Assembly: GCA_937884085.1 (NCBI GenBank)
Contig: CAKZYD010000227.1
Coordinates: 1 to 38,165, forward strand
Source: an uncultured Sphingomonadales bacterium
GTDB lineage: Bacteria; Pseudomonadota; Alphaproteobacteria; Sphingomonadales; CAKZYD01
Direction: 5' to 3'
Length of the DNA stretch: 38,165 nucleotides
Below are positions 24,998 through 35,632 of this stretch, one piece after another. The notes below the pieces were generated by a model. It ran no database searches, was not told the origin of the DNA, and saw nothing but the letters and a program-made list of their open reading frames with translations. Within the stretch, counting starts at the first letter, position 1. Every line of letters starts with the position of its first letter. The position numbers and the translations under genes were made by a program.

Positions 24998-26059
24998 TTA
25001 AGACTTTCTTTCTTTTCCCGCCTTTTCCTTGGAAAGCAGGGCTTTTTTGCGGGCCAGGCCCCAGCGATAGCCGCCTAGCCCACCATCGCCCCGCAGCACC
25101 CGGTGACAGGGGATGGCGACGGCAAGAGGATTTGCCCCGCAGGCAGTGCCGACGGCCCGGCTTGCCGAGGGCGCGCCAACAGCGGCGGCGATATCAGCAT
25201 AGGTGCGTGTTTCGCCTGGCGGAATGCGCTGGAGCGCTTTCCAGACCCGCTGCTGAAAGGCCGTGCCGCGGATGTCGAGAGGCAGGTCCCTTGCCCGCGC
25301 TGGTTCTTCCACCGTAGCGATCGCTGCCTCGCACCATGCATCAAAATCTGGGTTGCCTTGTGCGAGCTGAGCCTGCGCAAACTGGGTTTGCAGCTGCTCC
25401 AGCAATGGCTCAGGCCTATCGCCTAGTGCAAGCATGCAAACGCCCTTGCCCGTCGCTGCAATCAGCAACCATCCCAGCGTCACTTGGGCGAGTGTGAAGA
25501 TGACCGTTTCGCCTTGGCCGCCAGACCGATATTGCGCTGGGGACATACCGAGCAGCTGGGCGGCCGAGGCATAAAATCGCGCAGCTGAGCCAAAGCCTGC
25601 CTCATACAAGGCCTGCGTTATTGTTGGCGCGCTTTGCAACGTGTTGGCTAACCGGGCTTTGCGCAGCGCTGCCCAATAGGCTTGCGGACTAAGGCCAAGC
25701 ACGGCCGTGAAACTACGCTGGAATTGTGGGCCAGATAGGCCAAACAGCGCGCCAAGCTGCGCCAGCCGGGGGGCTGTCTCTCCCGCGGCAATGATATGGC
25801 AGGCCCGAGTCACACGCTCAACAATCGGGTCGCCGTCCGCCGCGCGGGGTCGGCAGCGTTTGCAGGGACGCATTCCCGCGGCTTCTGCCTCCGCAAGGCT
25901 TTTAAAGATGCGCACATTTTCTATCAGCGGTGGCCGCGCGGGGCAGTGTGGGCGGCAATAAATGCCGGTTGTTATCACACCGAAATAAGTGGGCGCCCCA
26001 TCACTGGGTGCCTGTGTGGCGAGCCAGCGTTGAAAGGTGTCTCTGTCATGCCAGCCCAT
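24998..26059 (-). CDS. ada: bifunctional Ada regulator / O6-methylguanine-DNA methyltransferase
   Basis: TGIYCRPHCPARPP...CKRCRPRA, AraC-type HTH, GTAFQQRVWKALQRIPPGETRTYADIA, AIPCHRVLRGDGGLGGYRWGLARKKALL. Confidence 0.93.
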   Translation of the reverse strand: MGWHDRDTFQRWLATQAPSDGAPTYFGVITTGIYCRPHCPARPPLIENVRIFKSLAEAEAAGMRPCKRCRPRAADGDPIVERVTRACHIIAAGETAPRLAQLGALFGLSGPQFQRSFTAVLGLSPQAYWAALRKARLANTLQSAPTITQALYEAGFGSAARFYASAAQLLGMSPAQYRSGGQGETVIFTLAQVTLGWLLIAATGKGVCMLALGDRPEPLLEQLQTQFAQAQLAQGNPDFDAWCEAAIATVEEPARARDLPLDIRGTAFQQRVWKALQRIPPGETRTYADIAAAVGAPSASRAVGTACGANPLAVAIPCHRVLRGDGGLGGYRWGLARKKALLSKEKAGKERKS

Positions 26060-26208
26060 CTTTGCCTCCTTTGCTCGTGGACGCATACTACGCTAACCGC
26101 AACGCAGGCTGAAGCATCTCCTTTCTTGCGCTCGCATTTCAAAAACGTGGGACTTTGGGCTAGTCTGCTGAAACGCAGGGCAGCGATGGGGAGTGTGCCA
26201 TCAGCATT

Positions 26209-26775
26209 TTGATTGCCGGTCTTATCGTCTTTTTCAGTGCTCACGGCTATTCCGCCGTGACGGCTGGCAATCCTGGCGGCGCGCTAAAGGCCAGGCTTGG
26301 CGCAGCACGATATTGGGCTTTTCACAGCCTATTTTCCATCGCTGGATTAGCGCTCATCGTCTGGGGATATAATCTCAGCCGTAGCAGCAGCGCCCTCTAT
26401 ATCACCCCCTTTGCGATTCGCTGGGTGTCGGTCGGATGCTTGGCTCTTGCCTTCATTTGTTTGGCTGCCACCTTCACGCCACCCGGAGCCATCAAATCCT
26501 GGCTGAAAAGCCCAGCCAACGCAGCCGTGGCGCTTTGGGCCTTCGCGCATTTGCTCTATGGCGGTGATGCCACGACACTTCTCTTATTCGGCAGCTTCTT
26601 CGTTTATGGGGTCGTCGGCACCGCGGTTGCCATCCGCCAAAAGCCAGCCAAGCATGTAAAGGTCGACGTCAAAGGAGACAGCCTCGCTATCGTCTTTGGC
26701 CTCGCCTTCTTCGCCCTCTTCATAAAGGGTTTGCATTTTTGGCTATTAGGTATTGTGCCTAACCTACCCTTTTGA
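26209..26775 (+). CDS. NnrU-family membrane protein
   Basis: LIVFFSAHGYSA...ARYWAFHSLFSIAGLALIVWGY...SPANAAVALWAFAHLLYGGDATTLLLFGSF; start codon uncertain (TTG). Confidence 0.83.
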   Translation: MIAGLIVFFSAHGYSAVTAGNPGGALKARLGAARYWAFHSLFSIAGLALIVWGYNLSRSSSALYITPFAIRWVSVGCLALAFICLAATFTPPGAIKSWLKSPANAAVALWAFAHLLYGGDATTLLLFGSFFVYGVVGTAVAIRQKPAKHVKVDVKGDSLAIVFGLAFFALFIKGLHFWLLGIVPNLPF

Positions 26776-26786
26776 AAGTTCTGTTC

Positions 26787-27200
26787 ATGATGCGCTGTTT
26801 CGCTCTTTGCCTTTTTGCTTTCGCATCGCCATGCGCGGCCCAACTGCCTGAGGCACCCAAGCCTGTTGAAGGCAGCTTGCTCGATAGGAACGCCGCTGAT
26901 GTGGCGGGCACATGGCGTGTTGCCTTAGACTATGATGACGGCAGCGATCCGATGGAAGAAGAACTAGTGATATCCTCCGCTTCCGGCGCCAACATGCAAG
27001 GCGGCTTCTTAGGCAGCACCTTTACGCAAAGCATGCTCCGCAAGCACGGACAAGACATGGTATTTTTTGCTACCACGCAAGATGCGGACGGCCCCGTTTA
27101 TCACAGCGGGCGCTTTCAGGGCGACGTTATCCAGGGCCAAAGCTACTTCAGTGGCCGCGCCCTGCTCTTGCCTTGGACGGGGTATCGCGCGGAAAACTAG
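26787..27200 (+). CDS. small secreted protein of unknown function
   Basis: Signal peptide MMRCFALCLFAFASPCAAQ, then VAGTWRVALDYDDGSDPMEEELVI. Confidence 0.55.
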   Translation: MMRCFALCLFAFASPCAAQLPEAPKPVEGSLLDRNAADVAGTWRVALDYDDGSDPMEEELVISSASGANMQGGFLGSTFTQSMLRKHGQDMVFFATTQDADGPVYHSGRFQGDVIQGQSYFSGRALLLPWTGYRAEN

Positions 27201-27216
27201 ACACCTTCAAATTTGC

Positions 27217-27238
27217 TTGACGTTTACGTAAACGTCAA
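27217..27238. promoter_or_regulatory. 22-bp perfect palindrome, probable MerR-family operator
   Basis: TTGACGTTTACGTAAACGTCAA, 39 bp upstream of merR; TTGACG can serve as a -35 with TACGCT 17 nt downstream. Confidence 0.8.
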
Positions 27239-27277
27239 CTACGCTCCGATTCAACTTGAGGGGAGTGATGCCGCGCA

Positions 27278-27775
27278 ATGGCCGAGCAGCAAACATCGAA
27301 AAAGGCCTCTATGATGACCGCACTCAAGGCGTTGGAAACGCCCCAGGCGGTAGATGGTCAAGACACCTTTCGTATTGCTGAGCTGGCGGAAGATTTTAAT
27401 GTCACGGCGCGCACCATTCGCTTTTACGAGAGCCATGGCCTGCTGAACCCTATCCGCGATGGGCAAAACCGTATTTATTCCCGCCAAGACCGGGCAAAGC
27501 TGGCGTGGATTTTGCGCGGTAAGCGAGTCGGTTTCTCCCTCACTGAAATAAAAGAGATGCTGGATCTGTATGATGCCGGCGATGGCCGCATGAAGCAGCG
27601 TGCGGTCACGCTGACCAAATGCCGCCAACGCATTTCTGATTTGCAAAGCCAGCGCGCGGACATTGATGCCACGATTGCAGAGTTGCAGACCTTCTGCGCC
27701 ACGCTGGAAACCATGGTTGTTGAGCAAGACAACCAAGCCTCTCTAGGGCCCTGGCAAGACGCCGAGCCCGAGTAA
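27278..27775 (+). CDS. MerR-family transcriptional regulator (LiuR-like)
   Basis: FRIAELAEDFNVTARTIRFYESHGLLNPIRDGQNRIYSRQDRAKLAWILRGKRVGFSLTEIKEMLDLYD. Confidence 0.93.
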   Translation: MAEQQTSKKASMMTALKALETPQAVDGQDTFRIAELAEDFNVTARTIRFYESHGLLNPIRDGQNRIYSRQDRAKLAWILRGKRVGFSLTEIKEMLDLYDAGDGRMKQRAVTLTKCRQRISDLQSQRADIDATIAELQTFCATLETMVVEQDNQASLGPWQDAEPE

Positions 27776-27816
27776 CATCGCCTATTTGACCTAATACCCA
27801 CGAAGGAGACACAGCC

Positions 27817-29610
27817 GTGCCGACTTATACCGCCCCAGTCAAAGACACGAAGTTTGTTTTGAACGAAGTTATCAATATGCAGAAATACGCCAATCTGCCT
27901 GGCTTTCAGGAAGCCACGCCAGACATGGTGTCCGCCATCTTAGAAGAAGGGGCCAAGTTTGTTGAAGGTGTCTTGCAGCCCATCAATCTCTCGGGCGATC
28001 AAGAAGGCTGCACCCGCCATGATGACGGCAGCGTCACAACGCCCGCAGGCTTTAAAGAGGCGTATGAGCAATATGTCGAGGGCGGCTGGGGCACGCTCAC
28101 CATGGACCCCGAATATGGTGGTCAAGGACTGCCGCATACGCTGGCGACCGCTTTTGAAGAATATATGATTTCAGCCAATATGGCGTTCGCAATGTATCCT
28201 GGCCTGACCCAAGGCGCCATTGCCTCCATTGATGCCGTTGGCTCTGACGAACAGAAGAAGACCTATCTGCCCAACATGGTGGCTGGCAAATGGACTGGCA
28301 CCATGAACCTAACCGAGCCCCATTGCGGCACGGATCTCGGCCTCATCCGCACAAAAGCTGTCCCGCAAGACGACGGCACATACAAAATCACCGGCACCAA
28401 GATTTTCATCTCCGCTGGCGAGCATGACATGTCCGAAAACATTATTCATCTGGTGCTCGCTAAGATGCCGGATAGCCCTGACACCGTAAAAGGCATCTCC
28501 TTGTTCATCGTGCCGAAGTTCGTGCTTGATGAGAATGGCGAGCCAGGCGAACGCAATTCGCTGAGCTGCGGCTCCATTGAACACAAAATGGGCATTCACG
28601 GCAATTCCACCTGCGTCATGAACTATGACGAAGCCACCGGCTATCTGATTGGCGAGAAAGAAAAGGGCCTGGCCGCCATGTTCATCATGATGAACGCCGC
28701 CCGGCTTGGCGTTGGCCTGCAGGGCCTCGCCATGAGCGAAGTCTCCTACCAAAACGCCGTGACCTACGCCAATGACCGCATCCAAGGGCGCAGCCTGACC
28801 GGCACCAAAGACAAAGAGAAGAAGGCCGACCCCATCATCGTGCACCCTGATGTGCGGCGCATGCTCATGAACTCGAAAGCGTTTAACGAAGGCTCCCGTG
28901 CCTTGGCACTCTGGGGCGCGTTGCAAGTGGATTTGACCCACAAAGCGCAAACCGAGGAAGAGCGCCAACGCGCGGACGACCTCATCAGCTTGCTCACCCC
29001 CGTTATCAAAGGTGTGCTGACGGACAAAGGCTATGAAAACGCCACCAACGCCCAGCAAGTCTATGGCGGGCATGGCTATGTAGCTGAATGGGGCATGGAG
29101 CAATTCGTCCGCGATGCCCGTATCGCCATGATTTACGAAGGCACCAATGGCGTCCAAGCGCTGGATTTGGTCGGCCGTAAGCTTGCCAAAGACGGTGGCC
29201 GCGGCATCCGCACCTATTTTGAAGTGCAGCAGAGCTTCATCGCCGAGAACAAAGAAGACGTGCGCATGCAGCCATTAGTTGAGGGTCTTGAAAAGGGCGT
29301 CAATGACCTGCAAGCGGCCACCATGTGGTTCATGCAAAACGCCATGCAAAACCCTGATAATGCAGGCGCGGGCTCAGTGGCCTATATGCACCTCCTCGGC
29401 CTCGTCGCCATTGGCCATATGTGGGCACAAATGGCCAAGACCGCTTTTGAAGCGCTGGACGGCAGCAGCGATGACCCGCAATTCTATGAGAATAAGCTGG
29501 CCACAGCGCGCTATTTCTTCAGCCACCTGATGCCGGAGACTGCTGTTCACCGTGCGCGGGTCGAGGCTGGCTCTGAGACAATGATGGCGTTGGCTGCGGA
29601 CCAATTCTGA
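27817..29610 (+). CDS. acyl-CoA dehydrogenase (~597 aa, extended C-terminal domain)
   Basis: GTG start; GKWTGTMNLTEPHCGTDLGLIRTKA, ITGTKIFISAGEHDM, QQVYGGHGYVAEWGMEQFVRDARIAMIYEGTNGVQALDLVGRKL. Confidence 0.95.
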   Translation: MPTYTAPVKDTKFVLNEVINMQKYANLPGFQEATPDMVSAILEEGAKFVEGVLQPINLSGDQEGCTRHDDGSVTTPAGFKEAYEQYVEGGWGTLTMDPEYGGQGLPHTLATAFEEYMISANMAFAMYPGLTQGAIASIDAVGSDEQKKTYLPNMVAGKWTGTMNLTEPHCGTDLGLIRTKAVPQDDGTYKITGTKIFISAGEHDMSENIIHLVLAKMPDSPDTVKGISLFIVPKFVLDENGEPGERNSLSCGSIEHKMGIHGNSTCVMNYDEATGYLIGEKEKGLAAMFIMMNAARLGVGLQGLAMSEVSYQNAVTYANDRIQGRSLTGTKDKEKKADPIIVHPDVRRMLMNSKAFNEGSRALALWGALQVDLTHKAQTEEERQRADDLISLLTPVIKGVLTDKGYENATNAQQVYGGHGYVAEWGMEQFVRDARIAMIYEGTNGVQALDLVGRKLAKDGGRGIRTYFEVQQSFIAENKEDVRMQPLVEGLEKGVNDLQAATMWFMQNAMQNPDNAGAGSVAYMHLLGLVAIGHMWAQMAKTAFEALDGSSDDPQFYENKLATARYFFSHLMPETAVHRARVEAGSETMMALAADQF

Positions 29611-29617
29611 GCAATAG

Positions 29618-29699
29618 CCCCACCCCCTAACCCCCTCCTCTAAAGGAGAGGCGGCACTAGAAATAGCCTCTCTCCTTGAGGGGAGGGGATGGGGCGGGG
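29618..29699. repeat. inverted pair of ~34-bp GC-rich repeats forming a long hairpin between fadE and fadA
   Basis: CCCCACCCCCTAACCCCCTCCTCTAAAGGAGAGGC versus reverse complement of right arm CCCCGCCCCATCCCCTCCCCTCAAGGAGAGAGGC. Confidence 0.85.
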
Positions 29700-29783
29700 C
29701 CAAAAACAGCAGATTCCACTAGGTGCAATCGCACCGAGAGTAGCGCACAAAAAACAAAAGACACTCCCCGAAAGGACACCACC

Positions 29784-30995
<1,212 letters not shown>

Positions 30996-31038
30996 CGCGC
31001 ACGGCATCGCTCAATCAGATTTTGATAAGGAATAGGAT

Positions 31039-33216
31039 ATGACCACAGCAGTCACCATGGATGTCGATCAAGACGGCATCGCGCTTTTAACCATCGATGT
31101 TCCCGGCCAATCTATGAACGTCATTACGCCAGAGGTGCAGTCGGATTTGGCGGCGCATCTGGATGCTATTGAGTCTGATGAGGCCATCAAAGGCGTCGTC
31201 GTCACCTCAGGCAAAGCCAGCGGTTTCATGGCCGGCGCAGATTTGAAAGCCATGGCCGGCACCTTTGAAGCCGCAAAAGCCGCTGGACTTGATGCGTTGT
31301 ATGAAACTGTCATGTCGCTCAGCGCTTTGTTGCGCCGCATGGAGACCATCGGCAAGCCCGTGGCAACGGCCATCAATGGTCTGGCGCTTGGCGGCGGGCT
31401 GGAAATCTGCCTCGCAACCCACTACCGCGTCTGTGCGGACCATCCCAAAATTCAGCTTGGCCTACCGGAAGTCATGGTGGGGCTTTTGCCTGGCGCAGGC
31501 GGCACGCAGCGTTTGCCTCGCATGATGGGCGCGCAAAACGCGCTGCAGTTCATCACCACTGGCAAATCCATGAAACCGCAAGAAGCGCTTGGTCTTGGGG
31601 TGGTCAATGAACTGGCACCTGTGGATGAGGTGGTTGCAAAAGCCAAAGCCTGGGTGCTGGCTAATCCAACCCATGTGGAACAGCCCTGGGATAAAAAAGG
31701 CTTTAAAGTGCCCGGCGGCGGCAATTGGGCCCATCCTGGCTTCTTCCAAACGTTTGTGGGCGGAAACGCCATGGTTACCAAGGAGACCCAAGGCAATTAT
31801 AACGCGCCTAAGGCCAACATGAGCTGCGTCTATGAAGGCCTGCAACTGCCCATGGACAAAGCGTTGTCCGTGGAAGTCAAATATTTCTGTAAGCTCATCC
31901 TTGATCCACAATCTGGCAACATGATTCGCACGCTGTTTGTGAACAAACAGGCGGCTGAAAAGGGCGCGCGGCGTCCCCAAGGTGTTGATAAGGCGCCAAC
32001 GCAAAAAGTCGGCATGCTTGGCGCTGGCCTCATGGGCGCTGGCATTGCCATGGTTTCCGCGCAAGCGGGCATTGAGGTTGTGCTGCTCGACCAGTCGCAA
32101 GATTCGGCTGACAAAGGCAAAGCCTATAGCGCTGACCGCTTGGCCAAAAAGGTCAAACGCGGCTCGATGACCCAAGACAAGGCAGACGGCATTTTGGCCC
32201 GCATCCATCCCACCACATCCTATGAGGATTTGGCGGGCTGCGACCTCATCATCGAAGCCGTTTTTGAAAACAAAGACATCAAAGCCGACGTGACCAAAGC
32301 CACCGAAGCCGTGGTTGGCGCGGATACGATTTTTGGCTCAAACACCTCGACCTTGCCGATCACATCGCTTGCGAAGGCTTGGTCAAAGGCTGAGAATTTC
32401 ATCGGCATTCACTTCTTCTCCCCCGTTGAGAAAATGCCACTGGTAGAAATCATCACCGGTAAGAGCACTGGCCCGGGAGCTATTGCAAAAGCGCTCGATT
32501 ATGTGGCGCAAATCAAGAAAACGCCCATCGTCGTCAATGACAGCCATGGCTTTTATACGTCGCGGGTCTTTTCTACCTATGTGACCGAAAGCTACCGCAT
32601 GGTGGGCGAAGGCATCAGCGCGCCGCTGATTGACAATTGCGGCCGCCAAGTGGGCTTTCCCAATGGGCCGCTGGCCATTGGTGATGAAGTGGCCATCGAC
32701 CTTACCCAGCGCGTGCGCGATGCAGCGCAGGCCAATGAAGGCGATGCTTATGAGCCAAGCGAATTCGACACTGTCACCGACACAATGGTAGAGCTTGGCC
32801 GCCTCGGCCGCAAAACCGGCAAGGGCTTTTATGTCTTCCCCGAAGACGGCAGCAAGAAATACCTTTGGCCCGATATTGCCAATCATTTCCCCGTTGCCGA
32901 ACAGCAGCCAGACCCAGACACCATCAAAGAGCGGATTTTATACCGCCAGCTGGTCGAATGCGCCCGCTGCTATGAAGAAGGTGTGCTTGAAACCCCGGAA
33001 GACGGGGACATCGGCGCCATCTTCGGCTGGGCTTTCCCGCCCTTCACCGGCGGCCCCTTCAGCCACATGGACACTGTCGGCATCGCCACCATCGTCGCCA
33101 AGCTGGACCGTCTTACCCAAGCTTATGGCGCACGCTTCAGCCCACCCCAGCTGTTGCGGGATATGGCCGCGAAGGGTGAGACCTTTTATGGCGCAGCTAT
33201 GGCAAAAGCAGCCTAA
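31039..33216 (+). CDS. enoyl-CoA hydratase / 3-hydroxyacyl-CoA dehydrogenase, multifunctional
   Basis: ALGGGLEICLATHYRV, GLLPGAGGTQRLPRMMG, VGMLGAGLMGAGIAMVSAQAGIEVVLLDQ, IGIHFFSPVEKMPLVEII, DSHGFYTSRVF. Confidence 0.96.
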   Translation: MTTAVTMDVDQDGIALLTIDVPGQSMNVITPEVQSDLAAHLDAIESDEAIKGVVVTSGKASGFMAGADLKAMAGTFEAAKAAGLDALYETVMSLSALLRRMETIGKPVATAINGLALGGGLEICLATHYRVCADHPKIQLGLPEVMVGLLPGAGGTQRLPRMMGAQNALQFITTGKSMKPQEALGLGVVNELAPVDEVVAKAKAWVLANPTHVEQPWDKKGFKVPGGGNWAHPGFFQTFVGGNAMVTKETQGNYNAPKANMSCVYEGLQLPMDKALSVEVKYFCKLILDPQSGNMIRTLFVNKQAAEKGARRPQGVDKAPTQKVGMLGAGLMGAGIAMVSAQAGIEVVLLDQSQDSADKGKAYSADRLAKKVKRGSMTQDKADGILARIHPTTSYEDLAGCDLIIEAVFENKDIKADVTKATEAVVGADTIFGSNTSTLPITSLAKAWSKAENFIGIHFFSPVEKMPLVEIITGKSTGPGAIAKALDYVAQIKKTPIVVNDSHGFYTSRVFSTYVTESYRMVGEGISAPLIDNCGRQVGFPNGPLAIGDEVAIDLTQRVRDAAQANEGDAYEPSEFDTVTDTMVELGRLGRKTGKGFYVFPEDGSKKYLWPDIANHFPVAEQQPDPDTIKERILYRQLVECARCYEEGVLETPEDGDIGAIFGWAFPPFTGGPFSHMDTVGIATIVAKLDRLTQAYGARFSPPQLLRDMAAKGETFYGAAMAKAA

Positions 33217-33239
33217 CCCTTCGAAATACCAAAAAGAAG

Positions 33240-33272
33240 AAGGCTCTACGTCCCTCGCGTGGAGCCTTTTTT
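33240..33272 (+). terminator. Rho-independent terminator of the fad operon
   Basis: AAGGCTCTACG-tccctcg-CGTGGAGCCTT stem (one G.T wobble) followed by TTTTTT. Confidence 0.85.
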
Positions 33273-34203
33273 ACAAAGAGCGCACGCGCCCGGGCTTGCC
33301 CACAGCGCATTCCAAGCCATCACGGGGCCATGCGCCCGTGGTTGCAGCGGCCTCATAGGTCTCCGACAAGAATGTCAGTAGCACAGCGTCAGGGTCCTGC
33401 GCGTCACGCACGCTGTCATAGGGCAGGATGAACTCACCCAGATCGCTATGGAAATAGGCGTCCGGATGGCTCAACGGGGCGTCGGAAAACCCAGCGGGTG
33501 TGGGATAGGCGTAGCTGTAAAAGGCTGCATGATCGATCCCGCCGCCGCCTGCCCAAAATCCAGCTGAGCTGACTTCGTGGGAATAGGCTTCCTGGGTCAC
33601 GTCATCGGGTAGATTGGGGATGCCGCCGGGATGCATGGGGGCGGGTCGCCCTGAAAAGCGGGTGACGGCCAAGTCTAAGCTGCCCCAGAACAGGTGCACT
33701 GGGCTGACTTTGCCGAGATAGCTGGTCCTGAAGGTGCTGAAGACACGGTCGACTTGTACCAAGGCTTCCCAGAAGCGCTTGGCCGCCTGTGCATCATAAG
33801 CGACGGGTGTCGTCTGCTGGGCAAAGGGGATGGCGTCAGCTACTTCATTCGGTGCGCCGTGCATCTGTGTTGGTGCGCCCAGATCGGCTAGCGCCGCTAA
33901 AAACGCGCTATGAAAGTCTGCCACACTTTGCGCTTTGAGCGCGATATGCGCACTCTGGCCCATGGACGCATGGATGACTGCCGCTTGGTCGATGAAGTCA
34001 AAGTCAATGCTGTAGCTCACGCCTTGGCTAGATGGGATCAATCCGCTCGTGAGGCCCCGCGCCGTGACGTAAAATGCCGCCTGCCAAGAATGATTGATCC
34101 AAGGCGTCTGCGCCATGCGGAACTTACCGGCAATCTGCAGCCACATATGAAGGGCGTTGCCGGTTTCTTCCCACTCTTCAAACGGAATATCTGGCCACAT
34201 CAT
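33271..34203 (-). CDS. DUF5996 family protein
   Basis: WPDIPFEEWEETGNALHMWLQIAGKFRMAQTPWINHSWQAAFYVTARGLTSGLIP, HLFWGSLDLAVTRFSGR, AFYSYAYPTPAGF, EFILPYD. Confidence 0.88.
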   Translation of the reverse strand: MMWPDIPFEEWEETGNALHMWLQIAGKFRMAQTPWINHSWQAAFYVTARGLTSGLIPSSQGVSYSIDFDFIDQAAVIHASMGQSAHIALKAQSVADFHSAFLAALADLGAPTQMHGAPNEVADAIPFAQQTTPVAYDAQAAKRFWEALVQVDRVFSTFRTSYLGKVSPVHLFWGSLDLAVTRFSGRPAPMHPGGIPNLPDDVTQEAYSHEVSSAGFWAGGGGIDHAAFYSYAYPTPAGFSDAPLSHPDAYFHSDLGEFILPYDSVRDAQDPDAVLLTFLSETYEAAATTGAWPRDGLECAVGKPGRVRSL

Positions 34204-34238
34204 GCTGCGCTCCTTTGGCTTGCGGCTGCCCTGCCTTT

Positions 34239-34742
34239 CTATTGACTTGGCGGTATATCAAATCGCCCATAATCGATATTTTTGTTTAACTTATTGGCCG
34301 GAAAGACCCGCCCATTCATCACGCCCCAAACACCGGGCTCAACCATTTGAGCAGCAATGATGGCGCCGCCGAGGTTGAAATCCGCATCGGACGCGTGCAG
34401 CGAATACGGGCGCATGGCGCCGGTTAGAACGACAGATTTCTCTGTAACATGCTGTGCAAGATAACGGGCCGTTTCCCCTAACGTGCCTGTTCCGTGCGTC
34501 ACAACAATATTGTTCTCCGGCGCGGCAAGTACCGCTTGCACCAGTTCCTCGCGATCTGCTTCGATGAGACCTAAGCTATCTTTCAAAAACAGGACTTCAA
34601 TTTTAGGAAAATAGCACCGCCCCAAATGAAGCATTTCTGGGATGTGGCTTGATCCATCGGCTTGAAAATCGAGGGCCTCAGTCCGCAGATTATGCACCTT
34701 ATCAAGGGTGCCACCTGTTATTATGATCCGAAGGTTCTTCAT
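34239..34742 (-). CDS. short asparaginase-domain protein (N-terminal domain only)
   Basis: IIITGGTLDK, VVTHGTGTLGETARYL, VVLTGAMRPYSLHASDADFNLGGAI, GVWGVMNGRVF; 167 aa. Confidence 0.87.
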   Translation of the reverse strand: MKNLRIIITGGTLDKVHNLRTEALDFQADGSSHIPEMLHLGRCYFPKIEVLFLKDSLGLIEADREELVQAVLAAPENNIVVTHGTGTLGETARYLAQHVTEKSVVLTGAMRPYSLHASDADFNLGGAIIAAQMVEPGVWGVMNGRVFPANKLNKNIDYGRFDIPPSQ

Positions 34743-34882
34743 AAACCCTACCTCATGGCTGCCCTTATTTTGATAGGCCGCGCATGGCGCCTATCCGAAG
34801 GCCTCACCCCCTCACAAACCCGAGCTTCAAAAATGAAAAGCTGGCGCTAGCTTTAGCCAATCTCGCAAGGTGGAGTAAAGCT

Positions 34883-35632
34883 ATGGGCCGGGTTCAAGAC
34901 AAAGTCGCCCTCATTACTGGCGCAGCCTCGGGCCTGGGCGCTGAAGATGCAAGGGTGCTTGCGCGCGAGGGCGCCAAGGTAGTCATCACCGACATTCAAG
35001 ATGAGATGGGCGAGGCTGTTGCGGCTGAAATTGGCGAAAATGCGCTTTATCTCAATCATGATGTGCGCTCTGAAGCGCGTTGGCAGCAGGTTATCGACAA
35101 GACCATCGCGCGTTTTGGCAAGCTGGATATTCTGGTGAACAATGCAGGCCTGGTGCACTTTCAGCATGTGGAGGACTTGCCGTTTGAGCACTTCAAACTG
35201 GAAACGGACGTGATGCTGTCGGGCGCCTTTTTGGGCTGCAAATATGCTATCCCGGTGATGACCAAGGGCGGCGATGCCTCCATTATCAATGTGGCGTCCA
35301 TCGGGGCCATTAAGGGCCTCAGCGGCATCCCCGCCTATGCAGCGGCCAAGGGCGGTATGATTGCCATGACGCGCTCTATCGCCGTGCACTGCAAGGAGCA
35401 GAAATATGGCATTCGGGTGAATTCGATCGCGCCCGGCAACACCGTAACGCCCATGATTGATCAGGCCATGGAACAAGTGGAGGCTGATGCGCCTGGCCTG
35501 CGCAGTTCCATCGAAGCGGGCATGGGTCAGCCAGCGGATGTGGCCAATCTGGTCCTGTTTCTGGCGAGCGAAGAATCGCGTCGTATCACCGGCACCAATA
35601 TCGTTATCGACAATGCCGAAAGCATTGAATAA
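34883..35632 (+). CDS. short-chain dehydrogenase/reductase
   Basis: Start MGRVQDKVALITGAASGLGAEDARVL; LDILVNNAG, YAAAKGGMIAMTRSIAVH, IRVNSIAPG. Confidence 0.93.
   Translation: MGRVQDKVALITGAASGLGAEDARVLAREGAKVVITDIQDEMGEAVAAEIGENALYLNHDVRSEARWQQVIDKTIARFGKLDILVNNAGLVHFQHVEDLPFEHFKLETDVMLSGAFLGCKYAIPVMTKGGDASIINVASIGAIKGLSGIPAYAAAKGGMIAMTRSIAVHCKEQKYGIRVNSIAPGNTVTPMIDQAMEQVEADAPGLRSSIEAGMGQPADVANLVLFLASEESRRITGTNIVIDNAESIE

Noticed and set aside
28309-29157. 282-aa minus-strand ORF
   Set aside because: Antisense to the acyl-CoA dehydrogenase; His/Gly/Ala-biased translation typical of shadow frames.
31462-32208. 248-aa minus-strand ORF
   Set aside because: Antisense shadow within fadB; no domain signature.
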